From DATDOR01 sp035512695 (GTDB lineage: Bacteria > Chloroflexota > Anaerolineae > Anaerolineales > JABWBV01): a stretch of 45,133 nucleotides of DNA. Both the position numbers and the translations under genes were made by a program. Below are positions 41,841-45,133 of this stretch, one piece after another. The stretch spans positions 1 to 45,133 of the forward strand of contig DATKDL010000005.1 in the NCBI GenBank assembly GCA_035512695.1. The letters are read 5' to 3'. The notes under the pieces were generated by a model, which saw nothing but the letters and a program-made list of their open reading frames with translations, was not told the DNA's origin and did no database searches. Numbering within the stretch: the stretch's first letter is position 1; each line of letters starts with the position of its first letter.

Positions 41841-43466
41841 TTAAGCATCTTCAACCTGATCCAGGTACATGACGAGTTCGATCGTATGCCGGCCTGAACC
41901 GGGCACGAAGTTGAGCTCGTCGACCATATTCTTGATCAGGAAGAGACCCCAGCCGCGCGGCGATTGCTCGCCTTCGAGCTTGGCCTCGAGGTCCGGCGTA
42001 GTCGACTCGGGGATGCCGCCGCCCTCACCGTGATCGATCACCTGGACCATCAGGCGGTTTCCGTTCTTTCTGACAAGGATCCGGACCGGTTTTTCCGGAT
42101 CGTATTCATTCCCATGCTCCATCGAGTTCATCGTGGACTCGGCCACGGCGGTTTCCAACCGTTTGAGCCGCTTTTCGGAAAGCCCCAGGCCATCGAGCAC
42201 GCCCAACACCTGCCGGGCCGCCTCGCGCTCGTTCCCCGGCGCGCTCTGGATCTCGAATTCCCCGAGCACCTCCGCCTCTCGATCTTCGATTCTCGATTCT
42301 CGACCTTCGCCGCCGGATAAATTCCCCTCCAGGCGCCGGATCATGACGAGCGTGATGTCGTCTTCCTGTTCGTAGCCCGAACCGACGAAGCGGTTGAAAT
42401 CATCCATCAGAAAACCGATCAGCCCCAGCTCGCCGGAGTGCTCCCCGATCAGCGCCTGGAGGCGCGGGAAACCGAACATCTCCCGCTTCGTGTTATGGGC
42501 TTCGACGATCCCATCGCTGGATAGCAGCAGGCTCTCCCCTTCGTTCAGGACGACCTCTTTCTGCTCGTAAAACATCCCGGGCATCAGGCCGAGCGGCATC
42601 CCCGTCGCTCTCAGCTCGGACACCCCCTCCCGGCTGCGCAGATAAGGCAGGTTGTGGCCGGCGTTTGCAAATGTCAGCCTGCCGTTGGCCGCGTCCATGA
42701 CGATATACAGGCAGGTGACGAACATCTTGGCCGGGATATCGGGATGCAGCAGGTCGTTTGCCCGCGCCAGCACGTCTCCCGGCTCCACGATCCGCTCGGA
42801 GGCGGCGCGCAGGATGCTGCGGGAGGTGGCCATCACCATCGCGGCCGGAACGCCCTTATCGGTCACATCCGCGACCAGGATCCCGATCCGCCCGTCCGGC
42901 AGATCGATGAAATCGTAGAAATCGCCGCTGACCTCTCGTGCCGGGCGCCAGAAGGCATCGAGCTGCCAGCCGGGAATGTTCGGCACCTGCTTGGGGAGCA
43001 GGGTCTCCTGGATCACGCGGGCGACCCGCAATTCGTGCTCGATCCGCTCGCGCTCCTGGGCTTCCGCCAGCTGCTGCCGGGCCAATTGGGCGACCCGCAG
43101 GGCCGGCGAGGCCTGGGTGGCCAGGTTGTTCAGCAGGCGGAAATCGTCCGAGGAGTACTCCTGCTCGCTCATCCGGGCGCCCAGGTTCAGCAGCCCGATC
43201 AACTCGCCCTGGCTGACCAGCGGGAGGGTGAGCTTGATCCCTTCCGCCCGCATCGCGGCCAGGGTCGGGGAATCCAGGTTGAGCTTATCCACCTCGATCA
43301 CCCCCGGCGAACTGGTCACGTAGGCCAGCAGCGGGTCGTTAGGTGGGATGTCGAGCGGGCGCACCTCGCCTTGTGAGGCCTGCTGCTCGGCAGCCGCCTC
43401 CATTTCAACGGTCGCGGCCCCACTACGCCGGAAAAAGCGCTTCCATAAGGTCGGTTTATCGTTCAT
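41841..43466 (-). CDS. GAF-SpoIIE phosphatase fused to an RsbW-like HATPase
   Basis: 541 aa. GAF-like region (~40-125, GIKLTLPLVSQGELIGLLNLGAR), coiled coil, PP2C/SpoIIE phosphatase (~155-385: GDFYDFIDL, ADVTDKGVPAAMVMA, SSDGIVEAHN, EDDITLVMI), a linker, and a C-terminal HATPase (~410-541: N-box ETAVAESTMNSMEHGN; IDHGEGGG; SPRGWGLFLIKNM). It thus joins the phosphatase and kinase of a partner-switch, with two STAS substrates encoded next door. The linker ESRIEDRE is encoded by five heptads (42275-42309). Start supported by GGAG 5 nt upstream. Soluble, unlike the phosphatase at 8881. Confidence 0.92.
   Translation of the reverse strand: MNDKPTLWKRFFRRSGAATVEMEAAAEQQASQGEVRPLDIPPNDPLLAYVTSSPGVIEVDKLNLDSPTLAAMRAEGIKLTLPLVSQGELIGLLNLGARMSEQEYSSDDFRLLNNLATQASPALRVAQLARQQLAEAQERERIEHELRVARVIQETLLPKQVPNIPGWQLDAFWRPAREVSGDFYDFIDLPDGRIGILVADVTDKGVPAAMVMATSRSILRAASERIVEPGDVLARANDLLHPDIPAKMFVTCLYIVMDAANGRLTFANAGHNLPYLRSREGVSELRATGMPLGLMPGMFYEQKEVVLNEGESLLLSSDGIVEAHNTKREMFGFPRLQALIGEHSGELGLIGFLMDDFNRFVGSGYEQEDDITLVMIRRLEGNLSGGEGRESRIEDREAEVLGEFEIQSAPGNEREAARQVLGVLDGLGLSEKRLKRLETAVAESTMNSMEHGNEYDPEKPVRILVRKNGNRLMVQVIDHGEGGGIPESTTPDLEAKLEGEQSPRGWGLFLIKNMVDELNFVPGSGRHTIELVMYLDQVEDA
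42275..42309 (-). repeat. Heptanucleotide-like tract in the interdomain linker
   Basis: Five 7-bp units (plus-strand sense CCTCTCG, ATCTTCG, ATTCTCG, ATTCTCG, ACCTTCG) in exact register, coding for the linker between the PP2C and HATPase domains. Two adjacent units are identical. Confidence 0.75.
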
Positions 43467-43521
43467 GTTGGCTCCATTTTATACGCCGGGCGTCTCGGAA
43501 ACGTTACGAACTCTGAAAAAC

Positions 43522-43576
43522 TGAAAAAATCAAGGCCGCTGCGGGGTGCGGCCCCGCAGCGGCCTTGATTTTTTCA
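43522..43576. terminator. Perfect 25-bp palindrome, terminator of the flavoprotein gene
   Basis: Arms 43522-43546 and 43552-43576, loop of five, with A6/T6 runs. The right arm contains the TGA stop of the flavoprotein gene on the minus strand. Confidence 0.86.
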
Positions 43577-45061
43577 ACTCTCTATCTCCCACTCCGCCAA
43601 ACCAATGCGATCCAAGTCCCGCCACTCCTGCACCGGGACGGCCCCGGCCAGGTCCGAAGCAAGCTTGCGGGCGGCCAGGCCGACGGCGGCGGTGTACGTC
43701 GGGTAGGCGATCTCGAGGTCGGCCAGCCGGTCGACGGTGATCCCGGCCGCCATCCCGGAGGCCACCAGGTGGACGATCTCGAGGGCCTGCTCGCCCATCA
43801 CGTGAGCGCCGAGCAGGGTGTGGTCCCGCCGGTCGGCGACCAGTTTGCAAAAGCCTTCCGGCCGGCCGTCGATGACGGCGCGATCCATCTGGCTGTAGCG
43901 GATCGCGGCGCAGGTGCAGTCCTCGCCGGTCAGATCACGGGCCTGCGGCTCGGTCAGACCGACGCTGGCGTATTCCGGATCGGTGAACCCGCCGTGCGGG
44001 ACGATCTGGTGCTGGGCGGACTGCAGCGTTTCCGACAGGGCGTTCTCGGCGGCCAGGCGGGCCTCGTACCCGGCGCTCTGGACCAGCATCATCCGGCCGG
44101 TGATATCGCCGGCGGCGAAAATGTGCGGGACGCTGGTGCGCAGGTGTTCGTCGACCTCGACGTAGCTGCCGTTCGTTTTCACCCCGGCGGCCGGCAGGTC
44201 CAGGGAGTCGACGTTCCCGGGCCAGCCGACGGCGAAGACGACGATCTCGGAATCGAGCGTCTGCGCGGCGTCGCCACGGCGGTAATGCAGGGCCAGGCCG
44301 TGGGGATCGTGCGGGCCGTGGGGACCGTGCGGGCTGCGCTCGATCCGGTCGACCCCGGAGATCCCGGTCTCGATCCGGATGCCGCGCGCGGTGAAAGCCG
44401 CCCGCATCCCCTCCGAGATGGCCGGGTCTTCCGCCGGGAGGACGGCCGGGGCGATGTCGAGCAAGGCGACGTCGCAGCCGAAGGCGGAGAAGATCGATGC
44501 CAGTTGGCAGCCGGTCGCGGCGGCGCCGATGATGGCGGCCGAGCGGGGGAGTGTTCGGAGCGACCAGATGTCGGAGTGGGTCAGGGCGTGTTCGGCGCCG
44601 GGGAACGGCAGCCGGCGCGGCCGGCCGCCGGCGCTGAGGATGAACTTTTCCGCGGTGAACGTTTCCCCGTTCTCGGTCCGGATCCGGTGCGGATCGACGA
44701 AGCGGGCCGCGCCGGCGCCGGTGAACACGGCGACACGGCTGTCTTCGAGGTGGCGGATGAGCTGCTTTTTCTCGTGGATCGTGTAGACGACCTGCTGGAC
44801 CCGGGTCATCAGGGCGTCAAAATCGAGCTCGGGGGGAGCGGCGGCCAGGCCGTAGTCCTCGAACTGCCGGGCGTCCCGGAGCAGCCGGGCGGCCTTGGCG
44901 AGTACGCGGGTCGGGACGCAGCCGTCGTTGGTGCACGTGCCGCCCATGCGGGCGCGCTCGACCAGGGCCGTGCGGGCGCCGAGCTCGCTGGCGCGCAGCG
45001 CGGCGGTGACCCCCGCGGGTCCGCCGCCGATGACGAGGAGGTCGAAGTCGTATGTGGGCAT
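43574..45061 (-). CDS. Mercuric-reductase-like pyridine nucleotide-disulfide oxidoreductase
   Basis: 495 aa, class I flavoprotein disulfide reductase. FAD motif VIGGGPAGVTAA, redox pair C43/C48 (GGTCTNDGCVP), NAD(P) fold AAIIGAAATGCQLA, and second FAD motif VPHIFAAGDITG. The C-terminal interface, where HPT-xxE normally supplies a catalytic His-Glu dyad, reads AYPTYTAAV, so both are missing. MerA's terminal Cys pair and N-terminal metal domain are also absent. A mercury or lipoamide role is doubtful. A PHGPHGPHDPHG insertion is coded by 18-bp repeats (44298-44333). Near-leaderless start at 45061. Confidence 0.88.
   Translation of the reverse strand: MPTYDFDLLVIGGGPAGVTAALRASELGARTALVERARMGGTCTNDGCVPTRVLAKAARLLRDARQFEDYGLAAAPPELDFDALMTRVQQVVYTIHEKKQLIRHLEDSRVAVFTGAGAARFVDPHRIRTENGETFTAEKFILSAGGRPRRLPFPGAEHALTHSDIWSLRTLPRSAAIIGAAATGCQLASIFSAFGCDVALLDIAPAVLPAEDPAISEGMRAAFTARGIRIETGISGVDRIERSPHGPHGPHDPHGLALHYRRGDAAQTLDSEIVVFAVGWPGNVDSLDLPAAGVKTNGSYVEVDEHLRTSVPHIFAAGDITGRMMLVQSAGYEARLAAENALSETLQSAQHQIVPHGGFTDPEYASVGLTEPQARDLTGEDCTCAAIRYSQMDRAVIDGRPEGFCKLVADRRDHTLLGAHVMGEQALEIVHLVASGMAAGITVDRLADLEIAYPTYTAAVGLAARKLASDLAGAVPVQEWRDLDRIGLAEWEIES
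44298..44333 (-). repeat. Two-copy 18-bp coding repeat
   Basis: Two tandem units with one mismatch, each made of two 9-bp halves, encode Pro-His-Gly/Asp triplets in the flavoprotein. Confidence 0.8.
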
Positions 45062-45070
45062 CCCGGTCTG

Positions 45071-45100
45071 ATTATACGTGCGGTACGTCTTTTACGGCAA
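45071..45100 (-). promoter_or_regulatory. Promoter of the flavoprotein gene, near-leaderless
   Basis: Minus strand TTGCCG (45100-45095), 18-bp spacer, perfect TATAAT (45076-45071), 9 nt before ATG 45061. Confidence 0.72.
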
Positions 45101-45103
45101 ATC

Positions 45104-45133
45104 GGGCCCCGCAGCGGCAGGCGCGAAGCGCCT
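45104..45133. repeat. Truncated palindrome at the window end
   Basis: The last 15 bases form AGGCGC-GAA-GCGCCT, the apex of a hairpin, preceded by GGGCCCCGCAGCGGC, which would be the left arm. The right arm would lie just beyond the window. Confidence 0.5.

Noticed and set aside
43574..45061. Mercuric reductase MerA as part of a mer operon
   Set aside because: No merR/merT/merP, no N-terminal metal domain and no C-terminal Cys pair.

Overview
The window looks like one end of a chromosomal contig from a GC-rich bacterium, most likely Chloroflexota (Anaerolineae-like). This rests on the 16S sequence style, on lipoproteins and membrane proteins with long Pro/Thr-rich linkers, on tandem TPR proteins, on a CIRCE/HrcA heat-shock regulon, and on the hrcA-grpE-dnaK-dnaJ-prmA and dnaX-ybaB-recR orders. 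The phylum is an inference; the gene calls mostly are not.

Layout. 1-397: low-complexity contig end and a candidate small RNA. 398-2558: CIRCE-controlled groES-groEL (minus). 2623-5189: two tandem membrane-anchored TPR proteins (minus). 5369-7367: trmD and an MFS transporter. 7372-10944: NarL-type response regulator, STAS anti-sigma antagonist, RsbW-like kinase, and a convergent membrane SpoIIE-type phosphatase. 11138-17041: CIRCE-hrcA-grpE-dnaK-dnaJ-prmA. 17166-18527: miaB. 18575-20195: CpaF-type ATPase plus a small partner (minus). 20326-25089: secreted Rv2525c-like/Asp-box protein, MTA/SAH-deaminase-like amidohydrolase and a flavin-halogenase-like oxidoreductase. 25289-26954: two SH3b lipoproteins (minus). 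27051-34703: rRNA operon on the minus strand (promoter-16S-tRNA-Ile-tRNA-Ala-23S-5S), whose 23S gene carries three group I introns, two with I-CreI-like endonuclease genes. 34724-37355: dnaX-ybaB-recR (minus). 37423-38767: divergent LysM/lamin-tail and NYN-nuclease genes. 38849-41074: FAD oxidoreductase and a conserved unknown. 41101-43466: second partner-switching module (two STAS proteins and a SpoIIE-HATPase fusion). 43574-45061: mercuric-reductase-like flavoprotein.

Functional themes. Two heat-shock operons share CIRCE operators and identical -35/-10 hexamers. Two partner-switching modules (STAS, HATPase, PP2C) point to anti-anti-sigma signalling.

The most unusual part is the non-coding structure. 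(i) Period-7 (heptanucleotide) tandem arrays, often inverted about their centre, occur at promoters and spacers and apparently also in frame inside two proteins. (ii) A long, often perfect palindrome of 18-27 bp per arm sits in most intergenic gaps, frequently containing the stop codon of the adjacent gene. (iii) Many -10 boxes lie only 6-9 nt from the start codon, implying leaderless mRNAs. (iv) Three 23S introns sit at E. coli positions 1923, 2593 and 2656, the last inside the sarcin-ricin loop.
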